Below, one piece after another: positions 49,701-63,214 of a stretch of DNA of 64,000 nt (position 1 is its first letter; every line of letters begins with the position of its first letter). This DNA is from Ciona savignyi (lineage: Eukaryota > Chordata > Ascidiacea > Phlebobranchia > Cionidae). The stretch covers positions 331,029 through 395,028 of the forward strand of contig CH002742.1 in the NCBI GenBank assembly GCA_000149265.1, read 5' to 3'. The notes beneath the pieces are model-generated. The model saw only the letters and a program-made list of their open reading frames with translations. It was not told the origin of the DNA and searched no databases. Both the position numbers and the translations under genes were made by a program.

Positions 49701-50509
49701 ATCAATTCAGCTGTTCCCGAGTTCTAACAAGTATTATTGTGGGATGTTAGCCCAATAATTACAGATAATAACCAACTTACTTGTTTGCTTCATCAAAATA
49801 GATTCGGACTTTTAAACAAAAAAATGCTGGGATATATATTAGACAGGATCCGATGTTACAGTGGGAACTTTTAAAGTACGTGTTCTTGGCGTGATTTTTT
49901 GCATGGCTCGCAAGGTATAGTCCGATAGCCCAACGACGGGCCGCAGCCTACCGCCACCTACGATATTAAATAAAGTATAAAAAATTGCTGAACTCAACAA
50001 ATTTATGGTAAATCAAAAGCAATTGCTTCTGTAACTTAACAATGCCTGTTTTAATTACTGTCGTCTTGAAAAATATGCTTTTGTTTGCAAACGTTAAATG
50101 ACATAAAAGAGTGAGTGATTTTATAAACGCGGATACAATATTGCAATGTTAACTATATAAATTAAATATATTGGTGCAACAATTGACAACCAAGCAAAAA
50201 ATATAGCAAAAAGCAATGTTGTTGCAATTCATATACATGGGACGCTTTCAACTAACCGCTTATAAAACTGCTTTTTATACCAAAACTCTGTAGTATGCGA
50301 TCAAAATGTAACACCTATTTTCTATATATAGGCAATAATATTTAAATAATTTTAAACATAACTTAACAACCAAATAGTTTACACTAAACAGTGTTGGTGC
50401 AAAGGTTTTTATATATGGTGGGAAAATTTAGACATTTAAAGGGAAAGCATCAGGGTAAGTCGTAATTGATGTCAAAAACGGCAAATTTTAAACGGATAGA
50501 AACTAACTA
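46746..50509. other. Non-coding region with foldback sequence and assembly gap
   Basis: No supported gene. Contents: a possible foldback element at about 47284-47600 (ggcattgaaatg and, inverted, catttcaatgctt); near-duplicate flanks around the 100-N gap at 48021-48120; and a block at 48383-48457 shared with 28190-28268. The frame 48248-48571 overlaps that block and shows no family features. Confidence 0.45.
47878..48190. repeat. Imperfect direct repeat flanking a 100-N gap
   Basis: The left copy (47878-47940, with gaattgttagcacctactgt) and the right copy (48133-48190, with gaattgctagtccctactgt) flank the gap almost directly. The gap may hide further tandem copies or be an artefact of two alleles being joined. 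Confidence 0.65.
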
Positions 50510-53500
50510 TTACGTGTTATTGTGTGTATACTGAGCCTTCGATTCGTTTACTACATTATTGTTATGATTACTGTTTAAGTCTAGGTGTTCTTTCCCGTCA
50601 TTTGGAGGTGTACCGTTGGAAAACGCTGGGTCGCTGTCTATCTGCTTTGTTATCTCATCAAGGATATCGACTGAAGATACAGTTTCATTTATCTCTGAAT
50701 TCGCAGACTCCTTATCCTCGGTATGTGATGCATGCTGCTGGTTGGAATGGTCACCCCCAAATGTGTTTGGGCTGTTTCCGCTAATGTCTTGGTAAACAAA
50801 ATCAAAAGAAGCAAGTACGTCGTCAATGTTTACACTGTTTTCTGGAGAGCTTAATTTCTCCTTATTGTCTTGGTTATTTTGATCTACCTCGATATCATCA
50901 TTATTTGGAGGAGGGGGTGGAATGTTCAGGACTGAGAGTGGAGAAACATCGCCCCTATTTTTTGATGAGTTTTTCCCATCTGCACTACTAGCGTTTACGC
51001 CTAAAGAGATGGTTGGTGGAATGATGTCATCATTTGTTGATAAAATTACGTCATCAATTGGTGGTAGAATAACGTCATTATTTGTTGTTGAAATGACGTC
51101 ATCCTTTGGTGGTGAAATGACGTCATCATTCGGTGGTAAAATGACGTCATCCTTTGGTGCTGAAATGACGTCATCATTTGGTGGTGGAATGACGTCGTCA
51201 TTTGCTGGTGGAATGACGTCGTCATTTGCTGGTGGAATGACGTCATCATTTGGTGGTAGAATGACGTCATCATTTGGTGGTGGAATGACGTCATCATTTG
51301 GTGGTAGAATGACGTCATCATTTGGTGGTAGAATGACGTCATCATTTGGTGGTGAAATGGTGTCATCATTTGTTGATAAAATAACGTCATCAATTGTTGG
51401 TGGAATAACGTCAATATTTGGTGGTGAAATGACGTCATTATTTGGTGGTGAAATGACGTCATCCTTTAGTGGTGGAATGACGTCATCATTTGGTGGTGAA
51501 ATAATGTCGTCATTTGGTGGTGGAATCATGTCATCACATGGTGATGGTGGAATGACGTCATCATTTGGTGGTAAAATAATATCGTCATTTGGTGGTGGAA
51601 TCATGTCATCACATGGTGGTGGAATCATGTCATCACACGGTGGTGGTGGAATGACGTCATCACATGATAGTGATGGAATGACGTCATCACATGGTGGTGG
51701 AATAGCGTCAACACTTGGGAGAAGAACAACGTCAACAGTTGGTGGTGAAACGACGTCATCACTTGGGGGTGAAATTACGTCATCACTTGGGGGTAAGATT
51801 GCGTCATCATTCGGTGGTGGTATAACGTCATCGATTGATTGTAAAATGACATTATCACTTTTTGGTTCATTAACGTTTTCATTATTAGAAATGTCATGTA
51901 CGATAAGGTTCTCAGCAGGAGGAGGAATGACATCTTCGTTTAAAGGTGCGACAACATCACCACTGGAAGGTGAGATGACGTCGCTGGGAGGTGGTGGAAG
52001 AATATCCTCTTCAGGGACGTCTGTCGAGCCAGTAGAGATTAGATTGTCATCAACTGGTGGTGGAAGTTCAATATCCGGTGAAGGAATAACTTCATTGATG
52101 GGTGAGGGAGGAGGAGGAAGATTGTCATCTTTACTTTCGATTTCGACATCAGGATTTGCAACAATATTAACAGCAACACTTGACACGTTAAGAACTTCTT
52201 TTAAGTTATCTGGAAATACGGCATGTTATTAAAAATCTACAAAACATTATGAATTCTAAAAAGTCCAGTGGTGTTATTATTTTACCTGGATTCTCGTCCT
52301 TTGTTTCTTGCAAAGATTTTCGTTTCGCTTCTTCCTCTTTGTGAACTGAAACTCTCTTCATCCGTTCCGCTCGTTTTTCCTTAATTTCATCAAGTTTCTT
52401 TGCCAGTTCTCCGTCAGGCTCATTAGATTTCGGACGGTTTTCGTTTAGTTTCGAACCATTCGTCTTCATTACTGCTTCCCGCTTTTTCTCCAAAGTTTTC
52501 ATCCAAGGAACCTCTTTGGACTCCTCTTTCTTTTCACTGTTTCCAACTTCGGCTCGGCGAAGTTTGACCTGATTAACTTCCGATTCTTCTTTCCTGTTAA
52601 TATCTGGGGAATTTTTCTTCAAAGCGTCCCGATTAACTTTTTTTAATTGCACAGCAGCAATGCCAGAGGTCAACTGATTTGGTTCATTCTCCGATTTTTC
52701 AAGCTTCGGGGAGGGTTTAGTTGCACGAAGCTTTGTTTGTCCAATATCTATCACTGGTAGCATTGCAATACCGAATCTTTCAACCTAAAACACAAAACAA
52801 AAAAATGAAAAGCAGGGCTTCATAATCACACACGACACATAAACGAGTACAAGCCCACTTACACACACAGCTATCAGACAAAAAATCACAAGATACACAC
52901 AAGTGCTAAAAGATTTTAAATTTATAAGAGACAACCCAAAATATATTTTACATCAAGTCATGTTCTAGCATCAGAAAATTAAAGTCCGACGATTAGTCTG
53001 GTAAATCAGTGCGTTGCTTTTTAAACGAAGGAGTAAGTGCAAGTTTCGAAACTAGCTATTCGGTTTTGTCTTTCACTTAACGGATATTGCCCAAACCCAG
53101 CGAAATAATGGGTTCTACTAAATTGAAGGAACGTCTTAATCATACACAACACACTAAAATAGCTCCGGTAACCCGAAGGTGAGCTCAAGGTAATTTGAGG
53201 ATTGCCAGTGTGTTAGACGGCCTGGGTTTCCCTTTCACAGGGCTTCACATCGTACAGCTTGTAACTTACCTTTTCTTTCGGGGATGTCGGAGGAGATACC
53301 TCGAGAAACTGTGGTTCCGATTCACCACTAGCTACTTCTATTTTTGTTGTGCCATCCTGAATATGTTATAGAATGCAGTAGAAGTTAAATATACAGAAAC
53401 AAAAAAATATTTTTTAGTTGAAGGATTTCTCTGCAAAAGATATATTCGTTTTTTACGCAACTTCATAATCGTATTACCTACCATAAGTAAATTTTCTTTG

Positions 53501-56500
53501 GATTTTCCCTTTTCTATTTCCGAAACAAACTCCTCTTTCGGGCGTTGAAAAAAGATGGCGCATTTTCGGAATTCGGAACCATCAGGTTTCATCCGAACTT
53601 GTGACGTCACTAACACCGTGCACAGTTCCCACCCAGCTCCACCATATTTCTCAGCTTCGGCTTCCAAATTATTTTGCACATTCTGAAATTCATCAGTTAA
53701 TTCTGATTTTAGGGTCAAAAAAATTCAACAAACTAAAAATATATATCAAAATTACCAAGCGCTATATGTTCGGAACAAACAAAATAATTAACAATAAGAA
53801 ATGTGACGTGACGAATTTTGAGAAGAAACAATGTTATTACATTTTCTTAGTATCTGCAAGCGTCATAGAAGTCTAACACGCCCAAATAACCGCGATGCAT
53901 AATTGTGTAAAATTACTATCGAAAATTGTATAAAGAAAATCAATAGCAACCTGATTTAAATAAACCGGTTAAACCATTAAAGACAGCATACAGCATAACC
54001 CTAATGGAATATAAGTTAAAAAATGTACACAATTATAAATATTATTCAGAATTGACAAGATATGTTGCACTTCATATCTACTTACGTCATCTAACGGAGC
54101 CCACACTTCCCGAACCATCCCGTCATACTTCATTGGTTTCCCAACAACTTCATCAGCCGCGTCATCAGATGTGTTCTTGTCGCCTGCCGCTTTCTCGTCT
54201 GGGACGACATTCTCGTAGAAACAAAGCGTTGTAACGTCGAATTCGCGTAGTTTGGGTTTCTTGTTTTCTTTTCCGGACGCGTCTGTGGTATTGAATAATT
54301 AATTATGGAAAGCTAAACATGGGGAAATACAATTTATACAGCATAAAACTAGTAACCAATGTATAAATATAAAGGATATTAATGATTTATGAAAGTGATT
54401 GGGAAAAGGCAAGGAGCGTTATCACAAGGGCTAAACAACTTCATGCCTATTAATCCGCTGGGTTTAAGCGACGTCCGTGGCATAGGACACAACCGATTAG
54501 CTATGGACAACCTTTTGTCTGCCCGAATAAGCTAACCGACCAAACAACATTTATTATTAAAATAAGCAAATACTGTATGTGTTCGTTCAAATAAACAAAG
54601 TATACGTTGTGTATACAAACACTGGCAACCGGCGGAAATTAGATCGATACTATACTTCTATAACGTCCAGTAAGAGTTTAATCTTTTATTTTTATTGACT
54701 TGTACCTTTTAATGCAATTTCTCCTACGCTGATGACTTCAGTTAACCTTGAATCTTCCTTCACCAATGTCAACCAATCCTCAGACCACGTGACATTTGTG
54801 TCTCGTTTAGATTGGGTGCTTTTTGCCTTCTTTTTTAGTTTCAGTTTCTTTTCTAGTTGACATATTGAATTTGTTAATATACTGATAACGGCAAAAATTG
54901 TTACATATATAGGCATTTTTTGACTTGAGGTGTTATGGTAATTTCTATATGACGCAAACTCGCACCCACGACCGTACTTTGCTTAAAGAGGCTGATTGTA
55001 TAAGTTTCACAACCCACTGGAATCGTTCAATTTAATACAATGTAACGTGCATCTTTAATAATCTCAAGAAACACACAACCGGTGGGTTTAGCATCATGCA
55101 AACTTCCGCTGGTGGGCCGACGCGCTGAACCTACCACGCACATGCGCATACATCATTTTTGCATTTTTCTTACCTGTACACTTGATATGAACGCACTCAA
55201 CTTTGTAATTGTATCTCGGTTTGAGATTATCCCCAGTTTCGTGCAGATAGATCATACGCAGTGTAAGATTTGAGGGTTTCTCGGAAACACCATTTTCCGA
55301 TGTACCATTCTCAGTAGTTTTGTCCTCTTCAACACGCATGACAGAAAGTAATCTGCCACACTTCGCAGATTCTTCGTCTATCTAAGATTCCATGTTTTAA
55401 ACTTTATTAAATATTATCTATATTCCCAGTGAAAATCGTTCTAAATGTGTAATCGAATTTAGCATCCTCAAGACAAAACAAACCGGAGATTTCTGCAGGA
55501 AGCCACTTTTTCAAAACTTTCATGCTGGGAAAACTGGGATTTTTTAATTCCTATTATGTTACGTTCCCTTTAATTACCTACTTCCTTTGAAGTGTAAAAT
55601 AATCTTTCCTAGGTCCATTAGGAGGACAATATATTACGTCGTATACCTTAAGGGGTTTATCATAATCGGAAATGTAGAAAATAACGGGCCTACCTTTTCC
55701 TGGAGTTTATTAACGCAGTCTCCAATAGAAGTCGGTGTTATGTCACAATTAATATCTTTTATACTGAAGACCGAGTGATGTTCTATGTCCATCCTAAGAA
55801 AAATCGTGGATTAGTAATTTTGTAAAAATACATTCAACTTGAGTTAACTTAAACACGCACGTATTTATCAGTTGTTTAAATGACGAACAATGTAACAACG
55901 TGACCGACCACCTGTGGTAACTTTAGAATGCGCTTGTAGGAGTAGGTACAAAGTTAGCCACCAGTAAGTGTATTGGTTGGATATTTTTTAAACTTACATC
56001 ACGTTAAGGAACGTTTTTTGGGCTTCCATTTTCTTTAAAGAGAATTCTTTCTTGAGTCGTGATCTTTAACATAGAAAAAAAGAAAACATTAAAACGAAAT
56101 AAAAAGGAAGGAATACTGAAGCACACAAATAAATACAACACTAAAATAGACAAATAATTTCCTTATTGGTTTCCACTTTACGACATGGTTGTAACGAATG
56201 GTCGTGACAGTAAAAAAACGATGACTTCATAAATGAAGCTATAATGTTACCTACTTTACTTTTGGACGAAGCAGAAACACGGTGTGCGTCATCACGCCAC
56301 ATATTGTGTTGTCCTCAGACAAGTCTTCAGCTTCCTAGAAATAAACAGAGAGATGGTTCAATTGAATTCAAATGCGTAACGATATTACGAGGAATAATCA
56401 ATTTATGCTTACTTCAAAAAGAATAGAATTCCTGCCCAGTTGCGACGGTTTGCTGCCCTTTTTCACCTCCTTCTTCCACCGGGGGCCCCACCCAAAAACG

Positions 56501-57051
56501 AAAGCCAGAAGGTAACTTTTTCTGTGGGCCCCGGTCAATAAACGTAAAACTGAATTAGGAGGATGTCGCACGGGGGATCTTTGCTTTGCTTCTTCCCCAG
56601 ATGTTGGTTCTAAAAAAATCGAACTAAAATTTCATTTCCATAAACAGCAAAAGAAAACACCTAGCATTCTATAATCATTGAACATATACAATAAGGTTTG
56701 AGTTTTATATAATATTGTCAGCTCTCAAACACCGCTTTAAACAATGATTTGTGGTCTAACATTCAATCACTACTCATATATTGCTTGGTGAAATGATTGT
56801 ATATTATTCCAGGAAAGCATATCACCACTATGTGAGATGCCCTTCTAATACAACAAATTTAGCCAAACAAAATAATGGAAATCGGCACATATTGTCTCAC
56901 CAGTGTCTTCATTTTTTTTTATGATAACATCCACGGCTGTATACTCCCTTGCACGCCCTACGTAACGAGTGACGTCTTGGTCTGGGAGATTGCAATGTGT
57001 GACGTCACCCGTGACGTATCGATCGGTCTTTTTGGAGCTTTTCTGTCCCAT
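50510..57051 (-). CDS. Raftlin-family protein with long proline/aspartate repeat tail, 12 exons
   Basis: Exons (minus): 56901-57051, 56413-56609, 56255-56334, 55998-56063, 55694-55793, 55174-55381, 54706-54852, 54086-54282, 53482-53682, 53270-53356, 52286-52784, 50510-52209; 1210 residues, in frame. Raftlin is an N-acylated lipid-raft protein that supports receptor signalling. Matches: an N-terminal MGQKSSKK, which fits N-myristoylation (Gly2, Ser6) plus a basic patch; REYTAVDVIIKK; and, at about 370-435, YDGMVREVWAPLDD followed by YGGAGWELCTV and FRKCAIFFQRP, the conserved raftlin core. Residues 479-644 are charged and Lys/Glu-rich. About 765-1040 are tandem DDVIPPPN-like octapeptides, followed by an acidic Asn/Ser-rich end. 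Vertebrate raftlins are roughly half this length and have no such tail, to my knowledge. The ATG giving MGQK was preferred over one 12 codons upstream. Confidence 0.85.
51030..51850 (-). repeat. In-frame 24-bp coding minisatellite
   Basis: About thirty-four units of 24 bp (some 27) encode the octapeptide D-D-V-I-[PLS]-P-P-N with variants. On the plus strand the core is aatgacgtcatcatttggtg. Because the unit length is a multiple of three, copy-number change leaves the frame intact. All three minus frames and one plus frame stay open for long stretches, which explains several spurious reading frames here. Confidence 0.92.
52985..53238 (+). repeat. tRNA-derived SINE copy, opposite orientation
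   Basis: This copy in the raftlin intron between exons 10 and 11 runs with its tRNA-like head on the plus strand (gattagtctggtaaatcagt, then aagtttcgaaact). The body blocks follow in reverse order, ending ggcctgggtttcccttt. Confidence 0.7.
54373..54542 (-). repeat. SINE copy with internal deletion
   Basis: A shortened family copy in the raftlin intron between exons 7 and 8. The start (aaggatattaatgatttatg) passes directly to cctattaatccgctgggttt and a partial head, so about 100 bp of the body is missing. Confidence 0.6.
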
Positions 57052-60000
57052 GGCTGAACAATCAATATACAGTTTCAGTTTCACTTTCCCTACGACGCTA
57101 TCTCACATACTGGTGTCCTGTAGTTATAATCGGAAGTTTACAAAATAGAAAGGTGGGTGTACGAAAAGCATAAGCTACCCACCTAAAAGGGCATAACGTA
57201 GTATAAGAAAAATAATCAAACTAAGGAAAATATAGCCACCTGTACATCGAGTAATGGGAGAAACTTATATACAATCGGTTGATACTAAGTCAAGTATGTC
57301 TACAATTTAAACTTGTAATTGTTAGATTGGGGTTTAACCCTGAGGTTAAAAATTACAGTAGAAACAAAACTGGGTGATTAATTATAACTTTTGTGCAGGC
57401 TGTTTAACGGTAAATTTGATGCAAACATTTAGAAGTTGTTTTAAAATATAAGGTAGGTTAAGATTAGGGTAATAAATAGAGTATGCACACTATATGTGAA
57501 TGCCCAAAAACTTATTTAACAGTCATAAATATCATTAGCACGTATTGGTGTAGAAATACAATTACTACCCTTCGAACAAAAGCGAGGTGACACACTTTAT
57601 CTTTTTGCTGCATTTAATATACCACCTAACAATAGTATCTCTGCTTGTATATAAAACCGTTTTTCAAAGTCACGTGTCCTGATTCTGCCACTGCCAACAT
57701 TTAAAGACCTGATGTACCGCAACACCTCACATGTTCCAGGATGCTTACGATTACTATCGCTTGGTTCCACGTGACACGCTAGGAAAACCTTAGCTCTTCT
57801 ATTGTTATTGCAGCGTCGATGCTTCGCCCGATCAGGAAATGTCGCAATTTCCTCTTGGTCGATAATTCACACATACTGAGGCAGCAGTAATGTTACAAGC
57901 ATGGCACACACAATCGGTGTGAGAATACGATCGCCACTGTTTAATTATCCATGGTAAATTTAGCAGGAGTTAACAAAGATCTAGCGTTAAACTGGCCTAT
58001 TTTAGTTCAGAAAATCCACCCCTTACGCAAGCCGCCCTTTTACCCATGTTTACATTATTGGTCTCGGGACAAATACAAGTATCGATTGAACTATCATAGC
58101 AATTTAGTTGAACTTTCATTTAAAGAACTCAATTTTGTACCGGTGCAAAATCAATTCTCCTTGCCCGCAATGACGTAATGTTTTAAATAATTGATGAAAG
58201 GTTACGCTATACAGCAATGTGGCTTATAATTGTTGCAAAGGAAAAACTGCAAAGCGTTACATGTAACTTGCTAAACCTCCACGAGCGACCACACCGTCGA
58301 TGGAGATCAGAAAAATCATTCAGTTCGGTGGAATATCCCGTTTAGAAGCAGGATACACATCACCTGTCCAAACCCCTGTGTATCGGTAACTTATAAAAGC
58401 TGAAAGTTAAAGTTTCACCTGTCATATTTATGATTATGTTACGCGTGTACATGTCGCAGACCGCAGTAAACCTGATTGTTTTATGTTTGAATTTTTTGAT
58501 GTATATATGTTAATGATATTTTACAATTCGCACATTTCAATCAAGCTTCCTTATTGTATACGAAACGACATACAACAGTAAACTGAACAAGTAATTCAAT
58601 ATGTCACACATGTCAGACTTTGCACTGCCTGCCTACAGTACCACAAACTCGCTATTTTTACAAACTTTATTAGCTATTAATCGTTTCCTATTATGCTCGT
58701 TTTTCTTTTCCTTTGCCAGCATCACATTTACTTTCGCAACTATAATTGGTGCCTGCACACAGCTACTTTCGCTTAAAACACAAATGCAGAGCCGTGCTTC
58801 CTAGTTTATATGGGCTAAACTGCTACACATTTTAAATCTAAAACCAACAACATGTAATGGACGTTACATTTGTATTTTTAATACAATAAAAATCAGTTAA
58901 AAGTCTGTGGTATCTATGCAAGCGGCTCTGCAACTTCTATTCGATGAGAGACACGTTAGCTTTCTTTCCTTCTCTTTGTTATCTAAAGTCGTGGTTTGAC
59001 AATTCATCAAGCGCACGTAATCATCTCTGCTTTGTGCCTATAAACAGAGGCTCCAATGCATTTTCTACTTGCAGTAACAATTTGCAATGGCTCATTGCCT
59101 TCAACTTGTTCTCATTACTAATGCGCATGTAAAGTTTTCAGAACCATGCATACTGCGTCAAAATACGACAAGTGGCCACGTCAATAGCATATCTGCCTTT
59201 TAGTCTAAAACGGCTATACGCGAGCGGTGTGCAATTACAATTAAACATCCCTTTCCTGAAGTATAACACCAGTCATATTAAAGAATCATATTATATTGTT
59301 TATTGCTAAAAAAACTGGTGATACGATTTAGTGATAATATGAAATAAACATCACTACTTCCATTTATCACAATAACAATAGTAAACGAGATTGAATAACT
59401 TCAATGCCGACCGTCAGGAAACTGAGTCACGCGCGAAAACAAAGCCAATAAGACGAACGTTAGAAACTCGGGAAACCAAACAAGAAATCCAAACAATTAA
59501 TACACGCAAGAGTATACTAAAATAATAACCATACATAGGCATATACATGTCTTTCAAAATCCTAGACGCATTGTATGCAAACGTAATCACAAAACTGCTG
59601 CTATTTTTGTTAGGCCAACCCTATGTTTTACGATTTAGAGTAAACTGCAGAATAAAATGTACTCTATTAAACTGGCTATACTTACATAAACCGTTCACTA
59701 TAAAAAAAAATTCGAGATAATTTGCACAACTCCTTCAGTACAGTTAAAGTCCGCAATCGTGACACCATTCCAGATTCCGACAAATGAATTCTCAAGCGAG
59801 TGTAGCAGTACTATACACCAGGGAACCCTTAATTAGACTAACAGTTTCAGATAGCACATCAGTCAAACGATTCCTTCCCCATGTAGCTTTAGTCAATAAT
59901 TAAACTTGTATAGTTATAAAAATAGAGAATTCCACATTTTAATATGTTTCAACAAAGCAGCGTATTTGAAATGTAATTATGAGCAAATCGTCCTAAAATA

Positions 60001-63000
60001 CATTATTTAAAAATAACATACACAATCGGTGCCTGAAATTACTTATATATTCTACCTGTTTATAGGTGCACACATTTCACTATAAGCCATTCAGCTACAA
60101 ACAAGCACGTGGTTTTTCTATTTACATTTTAGTCAGTTAAACTGTAGAAGATAATCATTTAACTAAATTAATTTATTTATTCATACAACTTCCAGCTGTC
60201 AGTAGAGACAACAAAGTCCAGACATTGTAATCCATACTTCTGTGCAGCTCGTTCAATAGATGACTGACTAATCAGAACACAAATCCACGGCAAAAAAACA
60301 GATGTATTCTGACTTCATAAGCTATTACTACATCGTCCTACTGCCCTTCTGACATAGTCTTCGAACCTGTCGAATGCATCACCGACTCCAGTCATCCGCA
60401 GAGCTGATTGCGTGTCATCACTTGAAACTAAACTGACAGCAGCTTGATTTTAAATCTTGATATTTAACTTTGCATGCGATTAAATTAATGTGTTATACTA
60501 AGGGTATCTTATTTGTCATACGATTTTTTTCTAACGGGTATAGTGCTGTCCTGTCTGCATTTGGTTACAAAAATGGTCAAGCAATAAATTTTTGCCCCGT
60601 CTTGATTCACAAGTTTAATAACATGGCTATCCTGAAGTAACACTTACATAACTGAAGTAACACTTACAGTGGTTACAACTGGCACAAACGGGTCGTCCTC
60701 TATACTATTCACACCGCCTCATATTATTTACAATCCCCCAATTTGTAGCATGATATGATAATACATACGGCAAGGATGTGATCCGAATGAATACATAAAA
60801 ATGTCGTATATGCGTGCGTGTACCCATTTAAATGGACACATCGTTAGTAAACTTGCCCTGGCTTATTTAGCGTTACGTTTCGGGTTTTAACAATAATATG
60901 CTAATTAGTTAGCAATACTACAGTTACGACATAAAACCGAGTATCGTTTTGTTGTGAAGTTAGTGGTAAAACCAATCATTGTTTTTTTTTTAACAATTTA
61001 AATACGATATATATTGAGTAAAAAAGGTTTAAATTACGCATGCCTTAGTCCGCAATCCAAGCTTTATTGCTGCGTTGTGCAGCGTTTGCTATAAACTTCC
61101 AAAATTAATTTTACAGTAACTAAACATGGCGGCAGAGTAGTTAATTCGAGCCCTCCGAACAATGATATCCTTTTCTTAACTGTAGTCAGAATATAACCAT
61201 ACAAAATAAACGTTTATATCACTAAGCTTCATCCAATTCTAACAAAACTGCACAACAATATAAATAGTATCTGCCCTATCGCAGTGTAAACGTAAATGGG
61301 TTAATTGCGTGATAAGAAATTATGCCATATGGCTTGGACATTTGCGCTTTCGGTTAATATTTCAAACACAAATCGGTTAAAAAACCAATAAAACAGTCCA
61401 CTGTGATTATTCAATTCAGCACTAGGTTCGAGGTTGTTTGAACTATCGCGCTATTTTTACCATTTTCGCATACGACGGAGACTGAATGTACTTGGTATTT
61501 TATTCTTTCGACTGAATGAAGTTGGTATTTTATTCTTTCGAAATGCAAGCGATTAAAAAAATTGTAATTATTATTTGCATTTAAGCCATCATATAGGCGC
61601 ATAGAAATCTAAGCTAGCATTAAGACACTTTTAAAACACAAAAATGTGTGTTACTTTATATTTTATATCTTTCATGTATAAAAGAAAATAACCAAAATTT
61701 TACGTGTGTTAACACAGCGTGGGGCCGCGGCCATCTCTTTATATTTTCCAAGTTACGTTAAATTTTGTACCGGCCATATACACCTATAAGAGTAATAACT
61801 TCAAGTGAAAAATAAATCTCTCTTACTATTCGAATCATGATCAGGTGTTTATATTGAGGCTGCTACGATACTTGTAATAAAAAAATATCGATAATCATGG
61901 GTCACGTATCCCGATAAGCGCAGATAAGCGTAATTTATTAATAACATTTTTTTCTAGTTAATTTTTATTACACAAAACACCATTCACACGTTGATTGTAA
62001 AATAAACAAATATTTACAATTTGATCGTTTAATTTTCAACTTATATCATATGAAAAAATAAAATTTCATATTACATAATATAAGTTAAGTTATGCTAAGT
62101 TTGTAAGTAAGGAAAGTTAGTTTGTATCAATTATAATGCGTGCTACCATGGTAGTATATATATACAGCATCGTATGAATCAACGCAATCATAATAATAAA
62201 CAACTTATTTGCTTTCATAATAAAAACCCATATGCGTAGGTTCTACGTTTTATTGTGGGCATTATATCACAATAAAAAGTATTACTATGTGTGTTCGGTA
62301 TAACAATGCGTTTGTGATTGCACAAACGCTGTATTTTACGATGCGCAAGACGCATTTTTATGCAAAGTTTTCCTGATGAAATAATGCGTATGTGGAACGA
62401 TAATCGCGAAACTCATTTATTAGTATCGTTGATGAGTGGTATAGCGATTATCGATATATCGTTGCAGCCCAATTTTAACCCCATCTAAACGTACCAAATT
62501 GTTATAGGCTTTGAGTATCGGGCCATATGGTATTTTAGCATATATTTGTGTTTTTCGGTTAATTATCAAACCAAGTAAAATGAATTTTTTAAAATAACTA
62601 CATTTCCAATGTATAGAGCACGCGTTTAAATGTACTAAAAGGGATATTACACTTATTACTCTATCTAAAGCAAATTATAAATAGCTGTTTGTGTCTTATG
62701 GTATACACTTATGATTGTGTAAATTTAAAAGTTACACACTCTTAACGCTATCGTCTATGTTGCGTGTAACATAAACGAATTTGAAACCATTCACATTAAT
62801 TGGAATTGTATATAACGTCAACTCAGACAACGTCATTTAAAATTGGAACAAACTAGTTTAGGCTACGCGACTCCGTAAATGCGCTAAGTAGTGATTACGG
62901 CGTTTAATTGCTAGAATTAGTTTGTTTTACTTGTAACTTTCTTCCGAATGGAGTCAAGTAATGTGAAGATGATTATTGAATACAACGCATCGTATACAAA

Positions 63001-63126
63001 GCAGTGGAATCTATGACGAAACAACCATCCACAAACGGTGATTACTCTCGAATTAAAGCCACTGATTACACACGATGGTAGATTTGTCGCTGTAAACATT
63101 CACTTAGAAAATGGGGGTTAAGTTGG
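57052..63126. other. Long intergenic region between raftlin and ShKT genes
   Basis: Six kilobases of mostly A+T-rich sequence. The only coding-like signal is the minus-strand pair at 60315-60717, listed separately. A 30-bp tandem duplication (gactgaatgtacttggtatt) lies at 61480-61540. Short plus-strand frames at 57951, 58601 and 58944 show no domain or splice context. Confidence 0.45.
60315..60717 (-). CDS. Possible 3' exons of an unrecognised gene
   Basis: On the minus strand 60315-60432 follows a strong acceptor (ctgctgtcag) and reads SLVSSDDTQSALRM, then GVGDAFDRFEDYVRRAVGR, ending in TGA; an AATAAA-type signal lies about 140 bp further on. Upstream, 60668-60717 reads NSIEDDPFVPVVTT before a gtaagt donor. 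The composition looks coding, but the phases of these two pieces do not join directly, so an intervening exon or a different junction is needed. No family is recognised. Confidence 0.28.
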
Positions 63127-63134
63127 TATATAAG
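63127..63134 (+). promoter_or_regulatory. TATA box of the ShKT gene
   Basis: tatataag lies 81 bp before the ATG at 63215, leaving room for a start site about 30 bp downstream and a 5' UTR of about 50 bp. It is the clearest core promoter in the window. Confidence 0.6.
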
Positions 63135-63214
63135 CAGGCCGATGTACGAATGGAAAGCATATAGTCATTTATATATGATACAGCGCAAGCAACAAGACAA
63201 GAAGCTAATACAGA

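Noticed and set aside
51046-51462. Minus-strand frame of MTSFHHQ repeats
   Set aside because: It is another frame of the same minisatellite, open only because the unit length is a multiple of three.
51030-51850. CRISPR-like array, because of regular short repeats
   Set aside because: The units are contiguous without unique spacers, lie in frame in an exon, and the DNA is from an animal.
50922-52232. 436-codon plus-strand frame rich in MTSSFGGG repeats
   Set aside because: It is the antisense shadow of the 24-bp coding minisatellite. The minus-strand frame continues through eleven upstream exons with correct splice phases and a raftlin core.
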